A stretch of DNA of 32,500 bases from assembly GCA_000320545.1 (NCBI GenBank), contig ADNK01001795.1, positions 1 to 32,500 on the forward strand, written 5' to 3'. The stretch is from Bigelowiella natans CCMP2755 (Eukaryota > Cercozoa > Chlorarachniophyceae). The first letter of the stretch is position 1. Every line of letters starts with the position of its first letter. Made by a program: the position numbers and the translations under genes. The notes under the pieces were generated by a model. It made no database searches. It worked only from the letters and a program-made list of their open reading frames with translations, and was not told the DNA's origin. Shown one piece after another: positions 18,186 through 32,500 of the stretch.

Positions 18186-18853
18186 ACATGCTGCTGCTGC
18201 TGCTTTAGATCATCCTCTGATCGCTGTAGCTGCTGCTAAAGTTCCTCTACACACACCACCCGCACCGTTAGTAATGCAGATGATAAAGTTCCAACTATTG
18301 TGTTATAAATCAACTCGATTCTCATCGCACACGCGTTTAATAGCCTTCCTCTCTCTCTCTCTCTCTCTCTCCCTCCCTCTCTCTCCACCACTATGTAATT
18401 GATATTGAGGTGTAATATGATTTGATATGTGTGTGTGTGTGCTTTGTGTATGCTTTGTGTGTGTTTTCAGGTAAAAGATTTGGAATCGATTAGCAGCTCA
18501 CAACGAATGTCTATCATTGCTGGGTAGTAGTAGGGTTACTATATTATGTTGTCACATTATTATCGATGTTTCTTCCTCGTTTGTTACGCATAGCAGCAAA
18601 GATGCAGATGATACGTTAAATTGATTGGCTGATTGGTAGAATATTAAAGGAAGGAAGGGCTGATTTTTTGTATAAGACATTAAAAAAAATGTATGTTCTT
18701 CTTTCTCATCACATCTTATTTTCTACATGCATCTGTTTAATATTTTTATACGATGTGTTGTGCTGTCTCTTTTATCCTGTGTTTTTGCTCTTTTTGAGGT
18801 ATTTTGGACTCCTGATATTCCTCCTAGCTATGCTGTATCAAACATCTATGTAA
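15405..18853 (+). CDS. Site-2-protease-like M50 zinc metalloprotease, complete, 13 exons
   Basis: Exons: 15405-15426, 15469-15518, 15582-15652, 15971-16010, 16389-16466, 16692-16749, 16953-17043, 17264-17298, 17599-17654, 17801-17851, 18068-18139, 18471-18523, 18799-18853. They sum to 732 bases (243 residues plus stop). The zinc motif HEAGH is split by intron 4 (HE|AGH). It sits in YAAGIVGLIYIHE|AGHAIAM and is followed by GGMLFIPFMGAA. The KPKDPYVNAYVALAG segment, then GPVCGTMGAL, matches the next helix of this family. FMVNLFNMAPIG|MLDGGRI holds the second motif, NxxPxxxLDGG, whose Asp is the third zinc ligand. The last exon encodes a hydrophobic helix ending MLYQTSM. Members cut transmembrane substrates inside the membrane; the target here is unknown. 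There is no PDZ domain, so this is a compact form. The start MGICCCK could be lipid-modified. The exon 2/3 junction is the least certain. The frame-perfect sum makes the overall model strong. Confidence 0.88.
15900..16050. repeat. (CTA)n and (TTA)n repeats flanking M50 exon 4
   Basis: A (CTA)n run (about 15915-15952) ends a few bases before the exon 4 acceptor. A (TTA)n run (about 16018-16049) starts just after its donor. The 40-base exon carrying the catalytic HE lies between two triplet repeats. Confidence 0.85.
17520..17800. repeat. Triplet repeats around M50 exon 9
   Basis: (CTC)n and (CTA)n lie before exon 9. A (GTA)n run forms its donor from 17655. CAG repeats at 17700 and a (CAT)n run at 17767-17797 lead straight into the exon 10 acceptor, CAG at 17798-17800. 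Confidence 0.88.
18000..18062. repeat. (CA)n(TA)n microsatellite in M50 intron 10
   Basis: A CA run followed by a TA run ends immediately upstream of the exon 11 acceptor (tttatcag). Confidence 0.9.
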
Positions 18854-18995
18854 GTGCTAATCAACTAAAGATCATTCGAAGGAAAAAAAGAAGAAATATA
18901 GAATTTAGTATTGGAAAAGTGATATTAATCACGATTATTTCCATCATTAACATCGATAATTTGTAGAGATTTTTAGTATCATCATTCTCTTAAGC

Positions 18996-19088
18996 ATGGG
19001 TATTACCACTACGAACAATAGGTACAAGAAAGATGCAGAGATACTGAGGTATGACGACGACAACAACAACAACAACAACAAACTACCG

Positions 19089-19134
<46 letters not shown>

Positions 19135-19367
19135 TGCTACTAACACTACCAACACCACTAATACAACTACGATTTGATTTGTGCACTTTTTAATGTTTAA
19201 ATATCATTATTCATTGTTATCATTATCGTCATCTTTTCTACTGCTGACTAATTGCAATATTAAAGAGAAGAAGAAGAAGAAGAAGAAGAAGAAGAAGAAT
19301 ATTACCTTCCACATCTAATCAACTAGAACATTTTTATGAACCACCACCACTACATGGAATATGATAA

Positions 19368-19416
<49 letters not shown>

Positions 19417-20630
19417 TGACCCAAACAAAGTTATATAAGGGTTGTATCTTTTCTCTGTTTTGTTTGGAAACACCATCTCATATCATCACCATCATCATCA
19501 TCATCATTATCATCATCATTATGGTTATCGGTATTGTCATCATCAGACTAGAGCAAAGGCCAATAAATTTGGTTATCGATGAAGAAGGTGCTTGAGTAGT
19601 ATTAGGGTTAGTAGTGATAGTAGACCAGCAACGTGATTTGCTCCTCCATAGTGAAGCTCAGAGAACTTTCAAAGCAGATGATGTTATCGTAGCACCTACC
19701 TCATCATTTCTGCCTCATCGCTTTGATTGTAAATATAGACATTTATATCATCTTTACTGTTATTTGTTACCATTTATGTGTGACAGGGGAATTAGTGCTC
19801 CGTATGAAGACTAACATCAAAAGTGGAAACGATGATCCAGAGATACTCAAACAACAAATTCAAGGCTTGCAACTAGCGTCCAATCATCACGGCCTCTTCA
19901 AGGCAGCTCTCATTTATTAGTTATTGGGATGTGATTGGTTGGGTGGTGTTAGCTTATAATGCTAACGACGATGATGATGATCGATAATTATTCGTCAGGT
20001 TTATCAGCATCATGAATCTATCGTATTGGACTTTCCGGTTGCTATCCTGCAGCGTTATCATAGCTATAAAACAAATGGTGGTTTTGATAAAGAAGTAGAG
20101 GGAGAAGAAAATTCTTACTTCACTGACTATATTACAAGGAGAAAAAGTAGTAGCTACAAAGACCAAAACAGCAGCAGCAGCAGTCTTTTACCTCCACACA
20201 CAGTCTTCACTTATACTAAGGATGGTACTCTCGTCGTAGAATTAAAGGACGAGAATGATCAACAACATGATGCACCGGGGGGAAGATTATCAATATCATC
20301 ATCATTTATCAATTCATACGATGACCTTGGACAACGTGTGGCAGAGAGCATAGGAATACCATGGGAATGTTTAGAGGAGATAGAAGAAGAAGTTCATTAT
20401 AATCAAACTGCTGGTGGAGGTGATGATACAGGATATAACAAGCGACGATTCAAGATCAACGTTCCAGGATTTAAGTATTTTTATTTCTTAGTAAATAGTA
20501 ATGGTAATAGTATAAAGGAAAAAAATGAAGGGGGGAGGAATATCATAAAAATGTTAAATAGAAATACATCTTGTATAATTTGATTGTAGTATTACGTAAA
20601 CAACACATGTACACGTATCGTATGCGAAGA

Positions 20631-20665
<35 letters not shown>

Positions 20666-21149
20666 GCAGTACATTTTTGAGTATTAGCTTAGCAGTATCA
20701 TCTATATTAATGGTAGGCTTGAAGACTCAACCCTCCACTCATTTTGGGATGAGGGGATATTCCGTATGCATTTGGACGCCGCAGAGTTGCACAGATTGTA
20801 ATATATAATAATTTACCTTCTGACATCAAAACCACCACCAGAAATAATACACCGCTTAGTACTTTTTGTAAGTGATGCATCGTGCATGATTCAAAAAATT
20901 TTTTTATCGTGTTCATTTTATGATGCTTTTGACAAACTGATATTGGAGTATCAATGAATGCAATACATCAACCATCGACGATGACGAACGTCTTTCATTA
21001 ATATTGGTAAATTTAGCAACTAATCGGTAACTCCACTCATATGATGATGCAGTGTTATGAGAGGAAAAACAAAGAAAGAAAACGAACTGGCAGCAGGAGT
21101 CGGCGGTGAATCCAGCAGCCATCCGCCAGGAACGGGTGTCGCAATATAG
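18996..21149 (+). CDS. Unrecognised multi-exon protein gene
   Basis: Proposed exons: 18996-19048, 19547-19587, 19624-19728, 19787-19902, 19999-20490, 20688-20797 and 21053-21149. They sum to 1014 bases (337 residues). The start is MGITTTNNRYKKDAEILR. Later segments include LPHRFD|WELVLRMKTNIKSG and HHGLFK|VYQHHESIVLDFP. A Ser-rich stretch sits near residues 150-155, followed by VFTYTKDGTLVVELKDE, ESIGIPWECLEEIEEEV and GRLEDSTLHSFWDEGIFRMH. The protein looks soluble and charged, with no signal peptide or membrane span. I recognise no family. The central 492-base open exon and the phase-consistent neighbours support a real gene. Intron 4 would need a GC donor (AAG|GCAGCT) because no GT donor avoids the stop. 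The first exon (498-base intron after it) and last exon are the least certain. It starts 142 bases after the M50 stop, so the two genes lie tightly in tandem. Confidence 0.58.
19266..19410. repeat. (GAA)n and (TA)n microsatellites
   Basis: A GAA run at about 19266-19299 and a TA run at about 19377-19410 lie in the proposed first intron of the unrecognised gene; ATC triplets follow up to its exon 2 acceptor. Confidence 0.88.
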
Positions 21150-22090
21150 GCTCGATCATTACGGGGTTTTCATGTAGGAACTTTGTAGCAGCAGTTAAGA
21201 CAGCCAAGATGTTTTCCGTATGTTGCCATGTCTAGATGTCAAGGCTAGACGTATTTTAAATCACAGTCATCAATCTATTGTTATTTTTCACAAGGCACAT
21301 CATACATACTAGACATACACCTAATAGATATGCTTTGCATGTAATACATGGACATGCAGATATCGAGCTGCTAGAGAGGTCTTGCACTACTTGTGCATCT
21401 AAACATCGGCATTGTCTGCTTGCTGCATGCTCGCTACAGTAGGCCTCGATGTTGCTTGTGATTACTTAGCAACTACAATTGTATCATCACCATTCTAGCA
21501 TTGTCATTGTGCATAGTATGTGTGCTATTGCACTGTCTGAAGACACAGAATATGTAGCTTATCAATTGTGACACAGCTCGTGCGCATGCTAGCATGTACA
21601 CTGTTTGTGAAAATTCCAACACAAAATTAGCTGCGCTTGTAGCAGCAAATGCGGTGTCACTTTCTAGCTTTGCTATTTTAGCACAAATCTATCGTTGCAT
21701 GCACGTACGATGAGCTGCCGCTGTATTACTATCTCTCTGCTATTGTTAATCTGTTGCATGAGGCTGTGCTGCTTATTTAGAATAATAATACCCGGAAAGT
21801 GACGTAGCCCAGTACATAGTCGCTGATATAATTACTGATATCGTTGCTACTCAAATATTTTAACTCTGCCCTTGTCGTGACAGGTGTCCCTGATAAAACC
21901 GGAGTTCTTCCTCCCATATTATTCTAACCCAAGTGCTATTTTAGCCTGTTATGTGTGCTACTACTACCGTCGTACACTCTAGCACTCTTGCTTTCACAAT
22001 GGTTGATTATAGTCAATGCGAAGGTGCGTTATCATTTTTGTTCTTCATCTTATGAAGAACAAATCTCTCCTAATAATGGAAGAAAAAGTG

Positions 22091-22130
<40 letters not shown>

Positions 22131-22286
22131 TTGAGTACTGCTAATACAACTGGTACGATTTTGAAATATACTTAAATTCATGGTCACAAGAATAATACAA
22201 CAACTTGATTGTACATTAGTCATGATTCAATAACCCCCCCCTCCTCCTCCTCCTCCTCCTCCTCTATGAGCGAGTGACTGAATCAA
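21150..22286. other. Intergenic between convergent genes
   Basis: No coding region is supported. The left two-thirds is relatively repeat-poor with many GCATG/CATGC words. A (TA)n run lies at about 22094-22128 and a (CCT)n run at about 22237-22263. It should contain the 3' ends of both flanking genes. Confidence 0.5.
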
Positions 22287-26824
<4,538 letters not shown>

Positions 26825-28116
26825 GTCTTACATACATGCAAAGCATTGGCTAGGCGATATGAAAAGTCATTTGCTTGTTGGAAGAAAGCGGAGATAGATG
26901 CACACAGGTCTACCACCAATTGCCTCTCAAACGAGTTCGTGGGATGTGGTTTATTTATTCAGAATCAAGTGCTTATTTATTCAGAATCAAGTGCTTCCCC
27001 TGCCTCACGTAAGCACTGGTGTTCTGCGAACGAATTTACAAATAAGACCATGTCTCTCCCTTAAAATATCATGCCAAGTTGATTGTTTTTTGTTTCACCC
27101 AAGTTGTCATTGCTCCATCACGAACCACTAAGGTATTTGTTTTAAGAGTGTTGCCACTAGATCTAAGAGAAGAACAGTAAGAAATTAGTAGTACGAGGAT
27201 TCACATTTGTGCTTACGACAACAACAATTTATTGTCGGAAGATGCAAGTTAGAGTCTGTGAATCCTTTACATTTTTGTGGTAGTAGTATTCCTACCCCTT
27301 CTGCTTTATGCTTCAGAAAAACGAAGCATATCGAACAACAGGCAACAGAGCCATTGTGACTAACCTAGAACCTAGAACCGACCCTGGTACATGTAGTAGG
27401 TAGAGTACATGTAGTGTGCTTAAGGGGGATGGTGCTGATTCCGGGCCGTAGACCGAAAACACATCAGATCATCTTTGTGCGACAACGCATTCTTCGAAAT
27501 TTTCCAACCTAAAAATGTTTTAGAGAAATGGTTCACACCTAATCAGATTTTCATTGTGAAGCTCAGTTTCATGACAAGTTGTGTTTGTAGGTTGACATGA
27601 TGAATGCGACAACGGATTGATCAAAAAATATTGGTATGAGCATAACAATATGCCTGCAATGCTCCTAAGAAGTAAGTAAAAGAATTGGTCATCTTGCTAC
27701 TCGCAGATTTGTTGGCAACGACGTTCCACACTGAAAACAGCCTGGTAACTCGCAGAAAAGAATGGAGTTTTGTTCAACATCCCCACATAACTTCTCTTGC
27801 GACAGTGTTAACATTGCTTTATGAGAATCAATCTGCCGTTCAAGGCCCTTCGAATGGGTACCTAAGAGGGTATTTTTCCCTAGCAAAATGTGCCTGTTTC
27901 TTGGACTCGTAACATAGAAAATGGGTTCGAATATTTACATGCGTCAATGGATTTCGAGGTGGATTTTAGCTGAAACGCCTGTTATACATCGGCCTCGGAA
28001 GCTGATTCTGCGTTGGCATCGTTGCTCTCCTCCACCCTACTCACTCACAACAAAATAATAATAGAGAAGAATTGCAAGCTTGAACGAAATAGTGAGGTGA
28101 TAGCACCCTCACTGCC

Positions 28117-28181
<65 letters not shown>

Positions 28182-28382
28182 GCTCTCTTTTCTTCCCTCT
28201 CTCTCTTGAATCTAGCCGGTAGGGTGGTGAGGAGGGGGCGCGGGGAGAGTGATAAACCTACAATCTTGCAGTTGTTTCTTCTCAGCGTTTATTAGTATTC
28301 GTACCGTCTTTGTTTTGGAATGACAGGCTAATCTATAACGTGGAGAAAGATTGCAGTCCTTGTTGCAAAGTTGTGGTTAACC
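26825..28382. other. Intergenic between divergent PFKFB and PiT genes
   Basis: No gene is supported, only shadow-like short frames. It contains a perfect 22-base tandem duplication at 26951-26994 (unit ttatttattcagaatcaagt plus gc), a short inverted repeat of ggattcaca near 27199/27258, and a (CT)n run from about 28121 to 28180. It presumably contains both promoters. Confidence 0.5.
28121..28180. repeat. (CT)n microsatellite upstream of the PiT gene
   Basis: A roughly 60-base CT run ends about 200 bases before the PiT start codon, possibly in its 5' leader or promoter. Confidence 0.92.
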
Positions 28383-28782
28383 ATGGAGGAGAGACCATCG
28401 TTGCGTAATAGAGAACCGTACGTCGCAATCGAAAGAAGATCAAATGAAGCCATCATCATTAGATCTTGCAATTATTCCTTTAGCTCCCTATGCGAAAGGG
28501 GGGGGAGATACATAGGGGTTACTTTTACTGCTGTCGCCGCCCTATGGGGGTTATCGACTCTAATCTCTGCACCATCTACTGGGTATGAAAGCAAATATAA
28601 ACACACACAGATGATACTCATATTTTTTTTACATTTATTTTTTGTATGTGTCTTGTGTAGTGCTTGTATGCGTGTGTGTGTGTGAGTGTGTGTGTGTGTG
28701 TGTGTGGGTAGAGGTGTTATATTAAATATATATATATATATATATATATAAATATATGTATACAATCATGAGAAGTCCCAGC

Positions 28783-28822
<40 letters not shown>

Positions 28823-30841
28823 GTATTTTTGGTTATTTTTGTTGTCCGATGCTATCATAATAGTACATGTGTATGTCGGTACGTACCTATCCCACCGTAG
28901 AAAATTGCCTTGGATCGTAATGATTGAGCTTTTAGCCGCATTTTCTCTCGCAGTTGCCAATGGTGGAAATGGTAGTAAGTAGTAGAATGCTGCTCTCTCC
29001 ATATGATGACGATTCTTCTACATTCCACTCTTCATCGTCCTTCATGCTAATCTAGACACTACATCTACGATTTTCATAGACATTGCAAATGCCATGGGAA
29101 CTTCGGTCGGAGCGGGTGCTCTATCATTGAAGCAAGCATTGGGATTTGGATCTGCTTTTGAATTTATGGGAGCAATCCTTCTTGGAGCAATGGTGTCTAA
29201 AACCATCAGCAAAGGCGTCATCGAACCACGGTATTTATCCGTCAGGATGATATCATTAGCTGCTGCTGATAATGATGATAATGATGAGAATTGTTGAATC
29301 TTTCCATTTTATCAGCATAGTTATTCTATCTACATGCCCTATTATTTCATTATTTACTAGTGCTTTTGATTATTATTAACATGGTAGTTCTACAATGTAT
29401 TACTACTATTACTTTTGATTATTCACATGGTGCTTGTTAACCTAGATGCCTTATTGTTATCATTCTATGATGACTAACGATGATGATGATGTGTAGGGAG
29501 TTTGAAGATAATCCTGGTTTATTTGCAACTGTGATGGTGAGTTACAAGTGTGAGTATTCCTTCCCCGAAAGCAACCTGATGATGCATTGTATAATAGAAG
29601 CGAGGGTGTCGTATATTAGTGCTATGTTTTTGGGGAATCGATAAATTCAGTCTATATCGTTCAAGTGGATGTGCTCTAGCGACACCAAAATAGTCTTCAT
29701 TTCCATTGATATTCTCATATCGATACTAACAAATTTGCAAGATAAAAAGATAGATAGATAGATAACACACCTTAACTTCGTGTAGATATCATACTGTTAG
29801 AACCAGCTTTCCCCTCACCCTCAGTAGTACTCATCCTCATTGCGTTCTCCTCCTCGTTCTTACTTTCTACCTACCTTCCCATCTTACACAGTTTGCTGTA
29901 GTTTCTGGAGCTTCTCTGACTACACTTCTTGCTACAATTTATGGGTTATTATTAATTATTTGTATTGTAGTTATACAACTTCTACGACGTATAATAAATG
30001 TAGAATCTATCAGCTTAAAGTAGTCGAGAATTTGTTAGTAGTGGTAGTGGTAGTATTAGTTGTAGTAGTAGTAGTAGTAGTGGTAGTAGCAGTAGCGTCT
30101 TAAAATAATACCAAGATCATGTTTCAAATACAGCACCATCTATAATGATAATGATGATGATGATGATGATGAGGTTAGAATCACTTTTCTTGGTAGGATT
30201 AATTGCTACTGCTGCTGCTACCACTACTGCTACTACTTGCTCTCCTCAGGTATCCCATATCGGCCACACATGGCATTATTGGTGGATTGGTTGCAGTTGG
30301 TTGGGCTTCAAAAGGAGTAAATTGTGTCGGTAAGACAGAACACGACGTTTATTGTAGGTGATGGTGATGGTAATCTGTGTCGGGGGTTAGAAGAGGAAAA
30401 GATAAATGTACTTCACAGAAAAAAATAGGAATTTTAAGATCATTATTATTGATAAGGATAAAATGCAAATGATGAGTATGATGATGATGATAATGAAATA
30501 GGTTGGAATGCATTACAAATGACGATGATAATGTGGGTCGCATCACCACTAGCTGGTCTAATTGCTTCTATGCTTCTCCAACTTCTGTGTGAAGCTCTAC
30601 TCACTCTGGGTAATAACGTCAAGAAAGAAGAAGAAGAAGAAGAAGAAATGATAATTATTAAAATGCTGATAATATGGCTGCTACTTGCTGCATACATACG
30701 TACGTATTTAGATAGCACCAAGAACAAGATACATAGTCAATATCTCATGTTTTTTATACTTTGCTTACCTCTTAATCCCCCTCCTTTTCCCTTTCCTTCC
30801 TATTGTTGTGTTTATTATGCATTTCTTAGATCTAACAGCAC

Positions 30842-30876
<35 letters not shown>

Positions 30877-31141
30877 GTTAGTTGTATCGTGGTACCGATG
30901 TTGTGGATATGTACCCTCACAGTAACATGCTTATTCATGTACCTTACAGGGCCAGAGCCAATACGAATTAACAATGCTTTTGATGCATTACTTGCATCTG
31001 TAGCTACTGGCGTGATACTCACTATCATTCGTTATGTTTACATCATTATTATCATACCTTCTTATTACAATAGTAGTAGTAGTAGAAGTAGCAGTAGTAG
31101 AATAGGAGGCAGCACCACCACCAGATTCAACCAAAATCGTG

Positions 31142-31177
<36 letters not shown>

Positions 31178-31374
31178 GCAGTAGGAGTAGTAGCAGTGCT
31201 AATAGTAGAAACCATAAATACTACTGGAGCAACAAGTTGGTTGCTGATGGTGATGCTACTAGTTGTAATAGCAAAAAGGACCACGTGGATGATGATGATG
31301 ATGATAATAATAAAATGACGTTAGCAGCAGCAGCAGCTGCATCATCATCATCATCATCATCATACATTTGGTAA

Positions 31375-31406
<32 letters not shown>

Positions 31407-31475
31407 ACGTACACCACAAGTTAGTGCTAGTAAAGTTTACCGATAATAATAATAATAATGCCAGTAGTGCCAATG

Positions 31476-31511
<36 letters not shown>

Positions 31512-32266
31512 AGATGGGGTGTGTGTTTATGTGTGAAGTCTAAAGATGGCAGTGGTAGTAGTGGTATACTAGTTGCATAAAAGTAGTGGTGTATTCAGTA
31601 ACATTATGATTTATGCACCATCCATCATCACATAGGCCTCGAATATGGCAATGGTTTTGCTACAATGGAGGCAATGGTATCAGAGGCAATGCTGATGATG
31701 ATGGTGATGGTGGTGATGAAGAGGAAGAGAGATTCCATAATATCATTCTCAAAGCAGCTAAAAGAAATTACCTCACTGTGCCCTCCTCCTCCTCAGCAAT
31801 CACAATTTCATCATATAAAGGGGGGAGACATCATAATGATCACGACGATGTTAGTGCTGCTGCTGCCAATAGCGATGACTATCATCATATTCGTTGTTAT
31901 CACCAAGATAATGTTAAGAAGAGTCAAATAATAAAACAACAGCAGCAGCAGCAACAACAACGGAAGGATGTGATAATCACTCCTTTGGCAGATCACACGG
32001 GATTATTGATAGACGAAGAGGATGATGGATATGATGTAGCCAATGATGCTACAACCACAACTACTAGCACAATCAGCACCTCTAGTTCTACCACCAATAC
32101 CAACTGTTCCTGTGAGGGGGCGAGCAAGAGAGAAATCATTATGGAAATAACAACAACAACAATTGGTTCTGAAAACGAAGAGGAAGAAGAAGATGAGGAG
32201 GACCTAAAGACGCCTCTCCAGGACCACCAGGCAAAAATAAAGAACAATAATGAGGAAGAATTTGTG
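28383..32266 (+). CDS. PiT/SLC20-family phosphate transporter, N-terminal half (gene continues off right edge)
   Basis: Exons: 28383-28582, 28901-28971, 29080-29230, 29497-29536, 29892-29944, 30250-30329, 30502-30609, 30830-31370 and 31636-32266, with matching phases. NGGN|DIANAMGTSVGAGALSL is the conserved PiT signature, followed by QALGFGSAFEFMGAILLG. The second diagnostic site is YPISATHGIIGGLVAVGWAS; WNALQMTMIMWVASPLAG and further hydrophobic spans follow. PiT proteins carry phosphate into cells with sodium or protons across the plasma or an organelle membrane, and their two halves flank a long cytoplasmic loop. Here the loop (from about residue 310) is largely coded by triplet repeats: poly-Ser, poly-Thr, poly-Asp, poly-Ala, poly-Gln and acidic runs. 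Another poly-Ser run starts exon 8, at the position of a short loop between membrane segments. The C-terminal signature copy is outside the window. A GTAATA donor at 32267 is preferred over reading to the stop at 32305. Confidence 0.87.
28690..28822. repeat. (GT)n, (TA)n and (CAT)n runs in PiT intron 1
   Basis: GT repeats near 28672-28707, TA repeats at 28725-28750 and a CAT run at 28787-28821 fill the first PiT intron. Confidence 0.9.
31371..31635 (+). repeat. (ACT)n and (GT)n repeats in PiT intron 8
   Basis: The intron opens GTAATACTACTACTA, continuing as (CTA)n to about 31406, and contains a GT run at about 31480-31507. It ends at CACATAG before exon 9. Confidence 0.85.
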
Positions 32267-32500
32267 GTAATATTTCATTTAATAATGACAATAAGTAGAC
32301 GATGAAGATATTGACTATGATGATACTACAGCAGACAAATGAATGCGAAAAAACACATCATTTATATTATTTGGTGCTACTATCTCTCCTCCATCCTCGT
32401 TTCTTCTTCTTCTTCTTCTAATTTCTTTAATTTCTTTTGTAATTCATATCGTGGTGGTGTGCATGTCAGAGTCTCCTTGTGCTCTCTGCTTTGACTGTCG

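Noticed and set aside
19547-19587. QRPINLV resembling the carbonic anhydrase QSPINI motif
   Set aside because: The rest of the exon chain has none of the carbonic anhydrase histidine motifs.
27923-27935. ggttcgaat resembling a tRNA T-loop
   Set aside because: The flanking stems and A box are absent.

Overview
This window is nuclear DNA from a eukaryote. Five coding blocks with recognisable homology are each split by many short GT-AG introns, most about 35 to 500 bases. Non-coding DNA is AT-rich and crowded with di- and trinucleotide microsatellites, and one long Ty3/gypsy-type retroelement is present. Gene density, tiny introns and gene content suit a unicellular or algal/oomycete-like protist. 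I could not place it more precisely from sequence alone; 'stramenopile-like' is only an impression.

Layout, left to right. (1) 174-1220, minus: the 5' part of an adenosine deaminase-family gene running off the left edge. (2) 3114-4789, plus: a complete six-exon Rab21-type small GTPase ending in a CC prenylation motif. (3) 5115-5800, minus: a GC-richer two-exon reading frame with a SAM-like domain. (4) 6272-12868: a Ty3/gypsy LTR retroelement on the minus strand with an intact 1657-residue Gag-Pol, fused head to head with the 3' kilobase of a nearly identical copy in the opposite direction. The result is a 1.05-kb inverted repeat around a 4.5-kb spacer. (5) 12869-15404: mostly featureless, with two weak coding candidates. 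(6) 15405-18853, plus: a 13-exon site-2-protease (M50) gene of 243 residues. (7) 18996-21149, plus: a multi-exon gene I do not recognise. (8) 22287-26824, minus: a complete 18-exon 6-phosphofructo-2-kinase/fructose-2,6-bisphosphatase of 508 residues. (9) 28383 to the right edge, plus: the N-terminal half of a PiT/SLC20 phosphate transporter with a long repeat-coded central loop.

The exon models were built by hand by matching phase, GT/AG ends and family motifs. For Rab21, the M50 protease and the bifunctional kinase/phosphatase the summed exons are divisible by three and keep the diagnostic motifs in order, which supports them strongly. The genes are ordinary housekeeping functions (purine salvage, endosomal traffic, membrane proteolysis, glycolytic control, phosphate uptake) with no operon-like relationship.

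I did not find a clearly new biological system. The most unusual signals are the inverted composite retroelement with a microhomology junction, the repeated placement of splice sites inside or beside trinucleotide repeats, and two short tandem duplications in the kinase/phosphatase gene. One of these duplicates a donor site and the other an acceptor site.
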